Numbered from the stretch's first letter, positions 16,481 to 25,526 are shown. The stretch is DNA of 57,500 nucleotides from Planctomycetota bacterium (GCA_003388505.1 QQVO01000059.1:1-57500), one strand, 5' to 3'. The notes: generated by a model from the sequence alone, not told the origin. Made by a program: numbers and translations.

Positions 16481-17876
16481 CCGAAACTCCCCCGCCGTCA
16501 AGTATCAAGCGGCGCACTTCCGCGGCCAGAAAGAAGGAGCCCGTCACGCAGATCAGATCGCCGGGCTCCGCCAGTGAGTGTGCCCTGTCCAGCGCATTCG
16601 CGACGGATGGTTCGCAGCAGCAGTTTCTCAATCCGGCCGCAGCGGCCAGCCCCGCCAGTTCGCCGCACGGCAAAGCCCGCGCGTTGCCCTCATACTGAGT
16701 CAATATCGTCTCATCGAAAGCAGGCTGAAGCAGCCGCAGCATCTCGGCTGCGTCCTTGTCCTGCGATGTTCCGAAAACCAGGATTCGTTTCCCCGTCGTC
16801 ACCGGCCGCAGCGTCTCAATCAACGCTTCGATCGACGCATTGTTGTGAGCCGCGTCAAGTATCGTCAGCGGTCGCTCGCCGACGACTTCAATGCGGAGCG
16901 GCCACTGCACCTCCGCCAGCCCTTTGCGAACGGCCGCAGATGCGCCCTCATAGCCCTCCCTCTCCAGCAGATCCGCTACGGAAGCCGCCAGCGCGGCATT
17001 GGAGACCTGGTGCTCGCCCGGCAACGGCGCTTGCAGAGACTCATGTCGCCCCCAGGGCGTTTCAACGCTCATCGACCACTTGGCGGGCCGCAGGTTGTCT
17101 CTTCCCCCTCTGGCCGTCGTTTCCGAAACAACGATCTCTGTGCCAATCTCGTACAACGGTGCCGACTGTTCCTTAGCCCGCCTGGCGATCGGCTCGCGCG
17201 CCTCGCGGTCCGTCACGCCGCTCAGCACAGGAACGCTGGGCTTGATGATCCCGGCCTTCTCCGCCGCAATCGAGGCCCGCGACTCGCCCAGCAGGTGCAT
17301 ATGATCGCGGCTGATGCTGGTGATGATCGTCGCCAGCGGGCGGCAGAGATTCGTCGCGTCCAGGCGACCCCCGAGGCCGACTTCCAGCACCGCCAGGTCC
17401 ACGTGTTGCGACTCGAAAAACCGCCACGCCATCGCCGTCGTCAGTTCAAAGAACGTCGGCGAGAAGTCGGGCCCGCGCTGCTCGATTCGGGCCGAGGCCT
17501 CCGAAATCTCGTCGACCAGTCGCACGACGTCGCCCCGCGACGGGGTCCGCCCGTTCACCGTCATCCGCTCCTCAAAGCGATACAAATGCGGCGACGTGAA
17601 CAGCCCGGTCTGATAACCGGCCGCCTGCAGAATACCGGCCGTCATTGCGGCCGTTGAGCCCTTGCCCTTCGTGCCGGCAATGTGCACGACGGGAATCCGT
17701 TCGTGCGGGCGTCCCAACTCGTCCAGCAGCGCGGCCATGCGCTCCAGCTTGAACGTCGCCGCCGTATAGCTCCCGCTCGGGCGGCGTTCGTAGTCAATGC
17801 GGCTGAACAGCCAGTCCAGCGCCTCCTGGTATTCCGCGTCGACAAACGCCTCGGCGAGCATCAGAATCGGACTCAT
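16437..17876 (-). CDS. folC: Folylpolyglutamate synthase / dihydrofolate synthase
   Basis: A 479-residue Mur-ligase-family enzyme that adds glutamate to folates (and, in bifunctional forms, to dihydropteroate). Motifs include the ATP P-loop GTKGKGSTA (about 70), TSPHLYRFEERM (about 93), LEVGLGGRLDATN (about 166), TSISRDHMHLLG with the conserved His, EKAGIIKP carrying the carbamylated-Lys region, and the C-terminal ILDAAHNN and LVFGTSQDKD. Its length is slightly above the usual 420-440 residues. ATGs at 17876 and 17861 are both possible. The first gene of a leftward unit with the SMP-30-like lactonase. Cytoplasmic. Confidence 0.95.
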   Translation of the reverse strand: MSPILMLAEAFVDAEYQEALDWLFSRIDYERRPSGSYTAATFKLERMAALLDELGRPHERIPVVHIAGTKGKGSTAAMTAGILQAAGYQTGLFTSPHLYRFEERMTVNGRTPSRGDVVRLVDEISEASARIEQRGPDFSPTFFELTTAMAWRFFESQHVDLAVLEVGLGGRLDATNLCRPLATIITSISRDHMHLLGESRASIAAEKAGIIKPSVPVLSGVTDREAREPIARRAKEQSAPLYEIGTEIVVSETTARGGRDNLRPAKWSMSVETPWGRHESLQAPLPGEHQVSNAALAASVADLLEREGYEGASAAVRKGLAEVQWPLRIEVVGERPLTILDAAHNNASIEALIETLRPVTTGKRILVFGTSQDKDAAEMLRLLQPAFDETILTQYEGNARALPCGELAGLAAAAGLRNCCCEPSVANALDRAHSLAEPGDLICVTGSFFLAAEVRRLILDGGGVSDGHYDVSSRPVALT

Positions 17877-18059
17877 TCGCGGGGATGGGAATGCGGAACC
17901 CTCCGAGTCCCGCAGCGTGCGCCACAATATAGAGAATTCCCGCGCCGGCGACAGTCCACCGACTGGGCTGTCAGCAGATAGCGGAAATCCGTTTCGTGCC
18001 TCTTCGCAACGCTGCTATGATTGTCGCAACACGGAAGGTGGCGGCGCAAGGGAGATCCG

Positions 18060-18287
18060 GTGGCCAACCATCCCAATAAGCATATTCGCGCTGCGATCAG
18101 GTACGCTGAGGAGCATGGCTGGACGCTGCGAAAGGCGAATGCAAGGGCCCATATCTGGGGGCGATTGTACTGCCCTCAACATGATCGAACTGGCTGTGCA
18201 AGGGCGGTCTACTCGACACCGCGAAGTCCGGAGGACCACGCGGCCGACATTCGACGAGCCGTCGACCGATGCCCGCATCCACCATGA
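18060..18287 (+). CDS. HicA-like small protein, candidate toxin of a two-gene module
   Basis: A 75-residue protein starting at GTG 18060, 5 bases after GGGAG. The layout is helix (NKHIRAAIRYAEEHGW), a strand region with AHIWGRLYCPQH, then VYSTPRSPEDHAADIRRAVDRC. The GW...xHxxG...P...H...R-I-R order recalls the HicA double-stranded-RNA-binding fold, where one His is catalytic; here His38 in AHIWG would be the equivalent. It ends 21 bases before a second small gene on the same strand. A TATGAT -10-like hexamer lies at 18016. I infer a toxin-antitoxin-like or RNA-binding pair; direct homology to HicA is not shown. Confidence 0.68.
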   Translation: MANHPNKHIRAAIRYAEEHGWTLRKANARAHIWGRLYCPQHDRTGCARAVYSTPRSPEDHAADIRRAVDRCPHPP

Positions 18288-18308
18288 CGACTGAATGAGG
18301 CAGCTTCC

Positions 18309-18563
18309 ATGAAGAAATACCAATTCAGCCTGATTCTCAAAGGCTCCCCAGAGCTGACAGAAGAGCTTGCCGACGCGCTCTTCGAAGCCGGCTGCGATGA
18401 CGGTACTCCGGGAACCTCTGCGGGTGTGTTCTCGATCGACTTCCATCGCGAAGCCGATACGCTGGAGGCCGCGATCAACTCGGCGATAGAAAACGTCGCA
18501 GCCGCCGGTTACGACGTGGACCAGGTTCAGATCGAAGCCGGAGCAATGGCTCAGCCGGCTTGA
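18309..18563 (+). CDS. Small acidic partner protein of the HicA-like gene
   Basis: An 84-residue protein with GAGG 9 bases before its ATG, following the HicA-like gene by 21 bases. It begins KKYQFSLILKG, has ELADALFEAGCDDG, then VFSIDFHREADTLEAAINSAIENVAAAGYDVDQVQIEAG. The strand-helix-strand-strand-helix-strand pattern suggests a small ferredoxin-like or HicB-like alpha/beta fold with no added DNA-binding domain. It is acidic, against the basic partner. Size, spacing and charge complementarity fit an antitoxin, but autoregulation would need a DNA-binding region not visible here. A widespread small family in my memory, usually annotated hypothetical. Confidence 0.7.
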   Translation: MKKYQFSLILKGSPELTEELADALFEAGCDDGTPGTSAGVFSIDFHREADTLEAAINSAIENVAAAGYDVDQVQIEAGAMAQPA

Positions 18564-18624
18564 GCTGTTGTTTGTCAGCGACTATCGCACACCGCTGCGA
18601 ACCAATGTTCACCCGGGGACCAAC

Positions 18625-20214
18625 ATGCCACATCGCTCCTCCCGCCGTCGATTCTTCGCCGATGCCGCCGCGGTTTCCGCACTCGGCTTCATGCCGCCGC
18701 GTCTAATCTTCGCCGACGATTCCGGCCAATCGGGGGACGTTGTCGACATCGCGTCGCGGCGGGAACTGTTTATCGACACAGCACTCATTGATCGCCTCGA
18801 AAGCGGCGCGCAGCGTCGCATGCACCATCCCGTCCCGCGCGACGTCTCGCTCGTCCACGACGCCCCCTGGGAGGGAACCGGCAGCGGGTATCACAGCGTC
18901 TTTCAGGACGGCGATGAGTACCGCATGTACTACAAGGCCTGGCATCTGGAGGTCTCACAAGGCAAGGTCAACACCGGTAGCCATCCTCTCTATTGCTGCC
19001 TCGCCACCAGCAACGACGGCCTCCACTGGACCAAGCCCAACCTCGGGCTCTACGAATTCCAGGGATCGAAAGACAACAACATCGTGATGACAAGCGGCGC
19101 CTTGGGACCGCTTAACGTCGACGCCGGTCATCCCGCCGTCTTCCGCGACGAGAATCCCGAAGTGGCCGACGACGCCCGCTACAAAGCGATCTTCCGCTCC
19201 TCAAAACCGAACGGACTGCTCCCCTTCAAATCGCCCGATGGCCTGCACTGGTCGCCCATGACCGACAAACCGATCCTGCACGGCCTCGGTGCGTTCGATT
19301 CGCAGAACCTCGCTTTCTGGGATCCGAACATCGGACAGTACCGCGCCTACTGGCGAATCTTCACCGAAGGCGTGACCACCGACGAAGAGTGGAAACCGGG
19401 CGGCTACCGGGCGATCCGCACGGCGACGTCGGACGATCTCGTGAATTGGAGCCCGCACACCGATATCGTCTTCGACACGCCCCGCAACGAGCATCTCTAC
19501 ACAAACCAGATCAAGCCCTATCAGCGCGCGCCGCATCTCCTCGTCGGTTTTCCCACGCGCTACGTCGACCGCGGCTGGTCTCCCTCCATGAAAGCGCTCC
19601 CGGAGGCCGAGCATCGGGAACTGCGATCGTCGGCGTCGCCACGTTACGGCACGGCTGTGACCGAGGGCCTGTTGATCGCTAGCCGGGACGGCGTCAACTT
19701 CACTCGCTGGAACGAAGCCTTCCTGCCGCCGGGAATCGAGCGTCCCGGTTCGTGGCACTACGGGCACCAGTACATTGCCTGGCACCTCGTCGAAACCGCG
19801 TCCGACCTGCCCGGCGCGCCGAACGAACTCTCACTCTACGCCGGCGAAAGCTACTGGACCGGCGACGGCAGCGCAGTCCGACGCTACACCCTCCGGCTCG
19901 ACGGGTTCGTCTCCGTCAACGCACCACTCAGCGGCGGCGAACTCATCACGCGGCCGCTGACATTCAGCGGGTCTCGTCTGAGTCTCAACTTCGCGACCTC
20001 CGCCGCCGGCACGATTCGCGTCGAAATTCAGAACCCCGACGGCACTCCGATCGAAGGTTTCTCCCTCGACGACTGCGCCGAAATCTTCGGCGACTCAATC
20101 GACCGCAGCGTCACCTGGAACAGCGGCGACCTGACCACTCTGGCAGGGAAGCCGATTCGCTTGCGGTTCCATCTCGCTGACGCCGACCTGTACTCGTTTC
20201 AGTTCGCCGGATGA
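18625..20214 (+). CDS. Tat-exported GH43/GH32-like beta-propeller protein
   Basis: A 529-residue protein. The ATG at 18625 (GGGGA upstream) opens a twin-arginine leader (SSRRRFFADAAAVSALGFMPP). The body, about residues 45-440, has repeated blade signatures of five-bladed glycosidase propellers: YHSVFQDGDEYRMYYKAW, CCLATSNDGLHWTKPNLGL, HPAVFRDENPEVADDARYKAIF, SPDGLHWSPM and NLAFWDPNIGQYRAYWRIF. A C-terminal beta-sandwich (about 440-529) ends in LRFHLADADLYSFQFAG, common in planctomycete proteins of this type. The classic catalytic triad cannot be assigned with certainty. First gene of a four-gene exported carbohydrate set; its stop overlaps upstream codons of the next frame, and the next real start is 20 bases on. 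Confidence 0.85.
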   Translation: MPHRSSRRRFFADAAAVSALGFMPPRLIFADDSGQSGDVVDIASRRELFIDTALIDRLESGAQRRMHHPVPRDVSLVHDAPWEGTGSGYHSVFQDGDEYRMYYKAWHLEVSQGKVNTGSHPLYCCLATSNDGLHWTKPNLGLYEFQGSKDNNIVMTSGALGPLNVDAGHPAVFRDENPEVADDARYKAIFRSSKPNGLLPFKSPDGLHWSPMTDKPILHGLGAFDSQNLAFWDPNIGQYRAYWRIFTEGVTTDEEWKPGGYRAIRTATSDDLVNWSPHTDIVFDTPRNEHLYTNQIKPYQRAPHLLVGFPTRYVDRGWSPSMKALPEAEHRELRSSASPRYGTAVTEGLLIASRDGVNFTRWNEAFLPPGIERPGSWHYGHQYIAWHLVETASDLPGAPNELSLYAGESYWTGDGSAVRRYTLRLDGFVSVNAPLSGGELITRPLTFSGSRLSLNFATSAAGTIRVEIQNPDGTPIEGFSLDDCAEIFGDSIDRSVTWNSGDLTTLAGKPIRLRFHLADADLYSFQFAG

Positions 20215-20234
20215 TGTCCGGACGGAGGACCAGC

Positions 20235-21479
20235 ATGCAATTCGTGCGACTTGCAGTTCCGGTGATTTCGGCTGGTTTGGTGATCGCAGTCACGGCGCAG
20301 CCCTCCGCGGACGACAGTCTCCCGATCAAAGTCATCGCTCCACAGGCTCTCCCCGCAGACGACATCGCCGCCGAGCGGACGCCGCTGGGGATTCCGAACG
20401 ACTACAAACCATGGATTGCTCAACTCAAAAGCGGTCAACTGCTCGTCGTCGCGTTTTGCTTCGGGCCGATTGAAGGTGAAGCAGGCTATATCGAACGCGC
20501 CGTGTTCTGGCGGTCCGATGACGGTGGCAACACCTGGAGCGAGCGCGAAGAACGCCTCGACATTCACGGCCGCGAGTTCGCGCTCAACGTCCTCTCCGAC
20601 GGCACGATTCTCATGCCCTGCCACTTTCTTTCCAACGACGCCTACAACAAAGCCGGCTACACCTACAGCAAGCTGTTCCGCTCCACCGACAACGGAGCGA
20701 ACTGGAGCGAACTCCGCATCGGACCGGACGGTTTTCCCGAAGGCGCAAATACCGCCACCGACTGGACCGCGGTCGAACTGCCGGGCGGAGACGATTCCCC
20801 GCCGACCGTGCTCTTCGGAGTCAGCATACAGCACGGTGGTGACGACAAGCACGAACATGTCCGCCTCTGGAGATCGACCGACAGCGGCGAGACCTGGGAC
20901 CGCTCCCTGCATCCCGACACCGACGGCTGGGCCGACGTCGACGGCTTCTTTTCGCAGTCGACGGCGCACCGCACGCGGGACGGGCGGCTGCTGCATCCCG
21001 TTCGCGTCGACCGCACGGGACCGCATTGGCACATCGCCGGCACTCCAGAAGAACTCAAACAGGAACGGGGCGACAACGGCGATCGCATGATGCTGTGGGA
21101 ATCCAATGATGACGGCGAAACCTGGCGCAGACAGGACGGCGACGGACGCTTCGGCTATTACGGCGAAATGTACCCTCGCTTCCTCCAGTTACAGGACGGC
21201 CGGCTGATGCTGACGTTCACCGTCCGCAGCAATTCCACCGACGGTTTTCCGCTCGGCCTCCGTGCCGTCTTCAGCGACGACGACGGCCGCACGTGGGACT
21301 TCGAACACGATCGGCTGGTGATCTCCTACGTCAACCACGGCGCCAGCGGAGGCGGCTTCGGCAACACGATCCAACTTGACGACGGCACTCTCGTCTCGGT
21401 CTACAGCTACCGCCGTGAGGATGAGCGGACCTACGTCGAAACCGTCCGCTGGAACGCCCCAGAGCCGAAACAGGACTGA
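20235..21479 (+). CDS. Exported sialidase-like BNR/Asp-box protein
   Basis: A 414-residue protein with GGAGG 6-7 bases before its ATG. A signal peptide covers about 1-23 (LAVPVISAGLVIAVTA). Asp-box motifs (SxDxGxTW) recur: SDDGGNTWS, STDNGANWS, STDSGETWD, SNDDGETWR and SDDDGRTWD, giving the six-bladed sialidase-type propeller. The family covers exo-alpha-sialidases and other glycosidases. An RTPLGIPNDYKPWIAQLKSGQLLV N-terminal region contains an Arg that could belong to the arginine triad, but the triad and Tyr nucleophile cannot be placed with confidence, so sialic-acid activity is not established. Second gene of the four-gene set. Confidence 0.86.
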   Translation: MQFVRLAVPVISAGLVIAVTAQPSADDSLPIKVIAPQALPADDIAAERTPLGIPNDYKPWIAQLKSGQLLVVAFCFGPIEGEAGYIERAVFWRSDDGGNTWSEREERLDIHGREFALNVLSDGTILMPCHFLSNDAYNKAGYTYSKLFRSTDNGANWSELRIGPDGFPEGANTATDWTAVELPGGDDSPPTVLFGVSIQHGGDDKHEHVRLWRSTDSGETWDRSLHPDTDGWADVDGFFSQSTAHRTRDGRLLHPVRVDRTGPHWHIAGTPEELKQERGDNGDRMMLWESNDDGETWRRQDGDGRFGYYGEMYPRFLQLQDGRLMLTFTVRSNSTDGFPLGLRAVFSDDDGRTWDFEHDRLVISYVNHGASGGGFGNTIQLDDGTLVSVYSYRREDERTYVETVRWNAPEPKQD

Positions 21480-21550
21480 CAGTGTTCTCCCGAGATCAGC
21501 CCGGGAATGGTATTGGACCGCACGCGGGAGGAGATGGTCAGTTGAAACCA

Positions 21551-22846
21551 ATGAATCGATCCAGGCTGGCGGCAGTCGTGTTCTGTTTCTGCCTGTCGGC
21601 ATCCATGCTGCCCGCGCAAGAGTCGTCGTCAAAGAGCGCACCGCAAACCGACGCCGGACTGCCCGACTTGGCGCTGCAGCCTCCGGCCGTCATCCACAAG
21701 ATCGAACCCGAGCATGCCAGGAGCACGCGCGGAGCGCAGGGAGTCCCCGCGTTGGAGCGAACGGCGAGCGGCCGCTTGTGGGCGGCATGGTACACAGGCA
21801 AAGGCAAACGGGGCGTCGAGAGTCCTTCCAGCTACGTCGTGCTGGCAACCAGCGGCGACGATGGAGAATCGTGGGCAGAGAAGCTCGTGATCCAGGCCCC
21901 GAAGTTCGTCCATACCTACGACCCGTGCCTCTGGATCGATCCGCAGCAGCGGATGTGGTTCTTCTGGGCGCAGAGCGCGGGTTTGCAGGACGGACGCATG
22001 GGAGTCTGGGCGATCGTGACCCGGGACGCGTCCTCCGCAGACCCGCAGTGGTCGCCTCCGCGGCGGATCGCCAACGGCGTCATGCTCAACAAGCCGACCG
22101 TTCTGAACAACGGCGACTGGCTGCTGCCGATTGGACTGTGGCGGGACAACACCAACGTCCCCAACGTCAAGTTCGATGCAGATGAACTCGCGCCCTACAC
22201 AACTGAAATGCTCACGCACGACCTGGGCGAGGAACGCGGCTCGAACGTCTACCGCTCGACCGACCAGGGCGAGACCTTTGAGCGGATCGGTCAGGTCCGC
22301 ATCCCCGGCACGCGCGTCGACGAGCATATGATCGTGGAACGCCGCGACGGGAGCTTGTGGATGCTGCTCAGAAACACGCGCGGCATCGCCCAGAGTACTT
22401 CGAGCGACGGCGGGCGGACCTGGAGTCCCGGTTCCGTCTACAGGGAAGGCCGCACGTTCGCCAACAAAAGGTTCTTCATTCGACGGCTGCAATCGGGAGC
22501 GCTGTTGCTCGTGTGCAACAATTCCCCCGAGGGAGAACGCTCGCACCTGACCGCCTTCATCTCCGACGACGAAGGAGAAACCTGGAGCGACGGATTGCTG
22601 CTCGACGAGCGCGAGTCGTCCTATCCCGACGGCGTGCAGGCAGCCGACGGCACGATCTACATCATCTACGACCACCAGCGCTACACCCGCAATCGAGAAG
22701 GGCGCGAGGGCGTCGGTTCTGTTCAGATGGCCCGGTTTCGCGAAGCAGACATCCGGGCTGGACGGCCCGTCACGGACGCCGTTCGTCTCAAGACAGTCAT
22801 CACCCGCCTTCGCGACCCCGCCGAAATTCGAGAGGCATCCGATTAA
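21551..22846 (+). CDS. Exported sialidase-like BNR/Asp-box protein, second copy
   Basis: A 431-residue protein with a signal peptide (RSRLAAVVFCFCLSASMLPA). Asp-box motifs are SGDDGESWAE, STDQGETFER, SSDGGRTWSP and SDDEGETWSD. The region GVPALERTASGRLWAAWYTG resembles the first blade of planctomycete exo-alpha-sialidase-like proteins. It differs clearly from its upstream neighbour, so this is not a recent duplication. The ATG at 21551 directly precedes the leader; an upstream GGGAGGAG is 17 bases off, so the start is not fully settled. Its stop TAA shares one base with the ATG of the next gene (TAATG), which implies coupled translation. Confidence 0.86.
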   Translation: MNRSRLAAVVFCFCLSASMLPAQESSSKSAPQTDAGLPDLALQPPAVIHKIEPEHARSTRGAQGVPALERTASGRLWAAWYTGKGKRGVESPSSYVVLATSGDDGESWAEKLVIQAPKFVHTYDPCLWIDPQQRMWFFWAQSAGLQDGRMGVWAIVTRDASSADPQWSPPRRIANGVMLNKPTVLNNGDWLLPIGLWRDNTNVPNVKFDADELAPYTTEMLTHDLGEERGSNVYRSTDQGETFERIGQVRIPGTRVDEHMIVERRDGSLWMLLRNTRGIAQSTSSDGGRTWSPGSVYREGRTFANKRFFIRRLQSGALLLVCNNSPEGERSHLTAFISDDEGETWSDGLLLDERESSYPDGVQAADGTIYIIYDHQRYTRNREGREGVGSVQMARFREADIRAGRPVTDAVRLKTVITRLRDPAEIREASD

Positions 22847-24831
22847 TGAGAGTTCTGCTCTATTCCGCGTTACTGATCGCATCCTGCCAGTCGACGTTCT
22901 GGAGTGATGACTTCACCCTGGTGGACGTCGACTCCGGGATCGAACCGGCGCCGATCATCGTGTTTGCAGACGCTCCGCCGTTGACCCGCCAAGCCGCGGT
23001 TGAATTGGCCGACGCGCTCGAAAGAATCTGTGGACAGAGGCCCGAACTGATCGACGGCCGGCCTGAGCCGCTGCCCGACCGGGCCGTGTGGGTCGGGTTT
23101 CAGCCGGTCGTTGCAGAACTGTTTCCCAAGGTCGATTTCGAGTTCGAACATCCCGAAGAGTTTCTCATTGCGGCCGGTGAGAATCACCTCGTCATCGCCG
23201 GACGGGACCGGTGGGATCCGGACCATCTCGTCGTGGACGGGGTCGACGAAAAGATCACGGGCCGGCAACAGGAATACGGCACCGCGAATGCCGTGTACAC
23301 GTTTCTGCAGGACTATCTGAACGTCCGCTGGTTCTGGCCGGGCAAGTTGGGCGAGGACTTGCCGCAGCAGCAGTCAATCTCGTACGCACCGTTTGAGAAC
23401 CGCGATCACCCGCAGATTCGAGCACGAGGAGGTGCATTCCGGTTCTCGGCGTTGAGCGTTAAGGGATATGGTCGCTCGCACGCATGGTCGCGGCGTCAGC
23501 GGCTGCAACTGGGGTCTCTCGAAATCGGCGGTGGTCATGCCTTCGGCGACTGGTGGGATCGGTTCTACGAAACACAGCCGGAACTCTTTGCGTTGCAGCC
23601 CGACGGCACGCGGGGCACGTATCCTGAACCGCGGAATGTGAAGCTGTGCCAATCGAATGAAGCCGTCTGGCGGATGTGGCTGGCGGATGTCGAGGCACAG
23701 CTCGAGAAAGATCCGAACCAGCGAGTCTTCAACGCCTCTCCCAACGACGGCTGGTACAGCGGACATTGCGTCTGTGAGGAGTGCCTCGCGTGGGATCATC
23801 CCGACGGCGAGCCGCGTACGTTCCGGTGGGACGATCACCAGGAACAGCGCCCCGCGCTCTCCGACCGGCACGTCACCTTCGCCAACCGGCTGGCCGAACT
23901 GCTCGAGCAGAAGTATCCGGGCCGGGACTACTACGTGCAGATGCTGGCCTACGGCCATTCGCGGCCGGCGCCGATTGAAGCTCGTCCAGCAGACAACGTC
24001 ATCATGGTCAGCGTAGCCAACTTCTTCGGGCGGACTGCTCTCGTCGATCGGGGCTCCTCCTGGGGGACGACGCATCGCGAGCAATTCCAGGCCTGGGGCG
24101 AACTCGCGCCGCACGTGATGTGGCGGCCGAATACCGGCAGCCCGGCCGGCTGGCAACAGGGGCTGCCCGACCTTTCCGTTCAACAGACGATCGCCGACAT
24201 CAAGTTCGCCGCCGAAAACCACTGCCGCGGCATCTACATCGACTCCGTCTGGGAACACTGGGCCACCCAGGGACCGCAGTATTACGTGATGGCTCAGCTC
24301 ATCTGGGACCCGGACCAGGACGGAGAAGCGATCCTCGACGACTATTATCAGCGCGCCTTCGGCCCGGCTGCGGGCGACGTTCGCGCTTACTACGAATTGG
24401 TCGAAACCGCGCGAATGGATTTCGTCGCCGAACACGGCTACGGCGCTGGCATGTACAACTTCCCGCTGCTGTATACTGACGAGTTGCTGGCCGAAGCACG
24501 TGAGCACCTGGACCGCGCGGCCGCTGAGGTTGAGGACGTCTCCGGAACGTATGCCGAACGGGTCGAGTTCGTCCGGGCCGGGCTGCGTTATACGGAACTG
24601 GTTTTGGAGAACATTGTCGCGATGGAGTCGTATTGGAAGAAAAAGGACGACGCATTGGACGCGAATGTGCGGGGCAACTGGGAGGCGATCCAGCGGATCT
24701 GTGAACAGCACCCTTACGCCGTCAACTGGGGGCCGGTGCGTCCCTCGACGTCCCGCATGACGAGCCTGCATCCGGATCATCCGAGTCCGAAATGGGATCC
24801 GAGGATGGCGGAAGGATTCGATCGGAATTGA
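22846..24831 (+). CDS. DUF4838 domain protein (alpha-glucuronidase-like)
   Basis: A 661-residue protein that starts within the stop of the previous gene. The N terminus has a short hydrophobic leader (LLYSALLIASCQS) with a possible lipobox-like Cys. An N-terminal glucuronidase-like domain follows (PIIVFADAPPLTRQAAVELADALERICG, about 38-70), then YGTANAVYTFLQDYLNVRWFWPGKLGED (about 140-165). The DUF4838 body includes FNASPNDGWYSGHCVCEECLAWDHP (about 296-318), where three Cys cluster, and NHCRGIYIDSVWEHWATQGPQYYVMAQLIWDP. DUF4838 proteins are predicted glycoside hydrolases of unknown specificity. Together with the three upstream exported proteins it suggests breakdown of an acidic glycan outside the cytoplasm. 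Confidence 0.86.
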   Translation: MRVLLYSALLIASCQSTFWSDDFTLVDVDSGIEPAPIIVFADAPPLTRQAAVELADALERICGQRPELIDGRPEPLPDRAVWVGFQPVVAELFPKVDFEFEHPEEFLIAAGENHLVIAGRDRWDPDHLVVDGVDEKITGRQQEYGTANAVYTFLQDYLNVRWFWPGKLGEDLPQQQSISYAPFENRDHPQIRARGGAFRFSALSVKGYGRSHAWSRRQRLQLGSLEIGGGHAFGDWWDRFYETQPELFALQPDGTRGTYPEPRNVKLCQSNEAVWRMWLADVEAQLEKDPNQRVFNASPNDGWYSGHCVCEECLAWDHPDGEPRTFRWDDHQEQRPALSDRHVTFANRLAELLEQKYPGRDYYVQMLAYGHSRPAPIEARPADNVIMVSVANFFGRTALVDRGSSWGTTHREQFQAWGELAPHVMWRPNTGSPAGWQQGLPDLSVQQTIADIKFAAENHCRGIYIDSVWEHWATQGPQYYVMAQLIWDPDQDGEAILDDYYQRAFGPAAGDVRAYYELVETARMDFVAEHGYGAGMYNFPLLYTDELLAEAREHLDRAAAEVEDVSGTYAERVEFVRAGLRYTELVLENIVAMESYWKKKDDALDANVRGNWEAIQRICEQHPYAVNWGPVRPSTSRMTSLHPDHPSPKWDPRMAEGFDRN

Positions 24832-24893
24832 TGGGGGCCGGCCGGGTTGCGCCGCAGGGCGGGCTTGGGAGGGCACGTCGTACGGCGAGGGGG

Positions 24894-24921
24894 TCGACAG
24901 GTTGGAGATGTGTCGTAATAT
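24894..24921 (+). promoter_or_regulatory. Predicted promoter giving a leaderless transcript
   Basis: TCGACA (24894-24899) and TAATAT (24916-24921) are spaced by 16 bases, close to sigma-70 consensus. Transcription would start about 7 bases later, which is the A of the ATG at 24928. No properly spaced ribosome site exists: GAGG is only 2 bases before the ATG. Confidence 0.62.
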
Positions 24922-24927
24922 GAGGCC

Positions 24928-25335
24928 ATGCTCTCACCATTCATTGCGCAGGGAGGCAACGGCGGGCAGACGCTGCTGCTCGTCGTCATCGGCATTGTGC
25001 TGGCCGTCACGCTGCTGTTGGTGGCGGTCTTTGCACGGTTATTCTGGCTGTGGGTCAAGGCACTGCTGGCTGGAGCGCAGGTCTCGATTCTGAGCCTGAT
25101 CCTGATGCGGCTTCGCGGCAGCCCGCTGGAAGAGATTGTCCGCGTGAAAATCACGGCGGCCCAGAACGGCGTGCACGTGGGTGCGCACGAAATCGAACGG
25201 GCCTCTCTGCAGGGCGCCAATCTCGACCGCGCAATGCAGACCCTGCTCGACGCCAGAGAGGCGGGGCGCGACACCACCTGGAGCGACGTGGTCGCCGGCG
25301 ATCTCGAGGTGTGGCTGACAGACGACGCAAAGTAG
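24928..25335 (+). CDS. FloA-like N-terminal region only, membrane protein
   Basis: A 135-residue protein resembling the first third of the flotillin-like protein FloA. It has a long hydrophobic segment (about 14-55), then MRLRGSPLEEIVRVKITAAQNG (compare MRLR..P..IV..LIKA..AG in FloA) and HEIERASLQGANLDRAMQTLLDARE (compare LE.HYLAGGNVDRV..ALIAA). It stops after DVVAGDLEVW, near where the SPFH core of FloA would begin. The frame is clean with no remnant SPFH sequence downstream, so this is probably a true short paralog rather than a recent truncation. Likely membrane-bound, possibly modulating a full FloA elsewhere. Translation may be leaderless. Confidence 0.75.
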   Translation: MLSPFIAQGGNGGQTLLLVVIGIVLAVTLLLVAVFARLFWLWVKALLAGAQVSILSLILMRLRGSPLEEIVRVKITAAQNGVHVGAHEIERASLQGANLDRAMQTLLDAREAGRDTTWSDVVAGDLEVWLTDDAK

Positions 25336-25526
25336 CTCTCGGGGGGCTCTCGATACGTCTCCTCCGAACTTATCTGTCCGCCCGGCGTCCAGAGATTGAG
25401 TGTATTTCGACGAGATTCGGGCGGGAGCATGCATTTCGCCGCACTCTGGGGCTTGGGCGCGCATCGTGTTGCCGGAACGCTTGTTTGTCGTGACGCGCCC
25501 CGACTTCCGGAATCGGCTGAAGTCGC

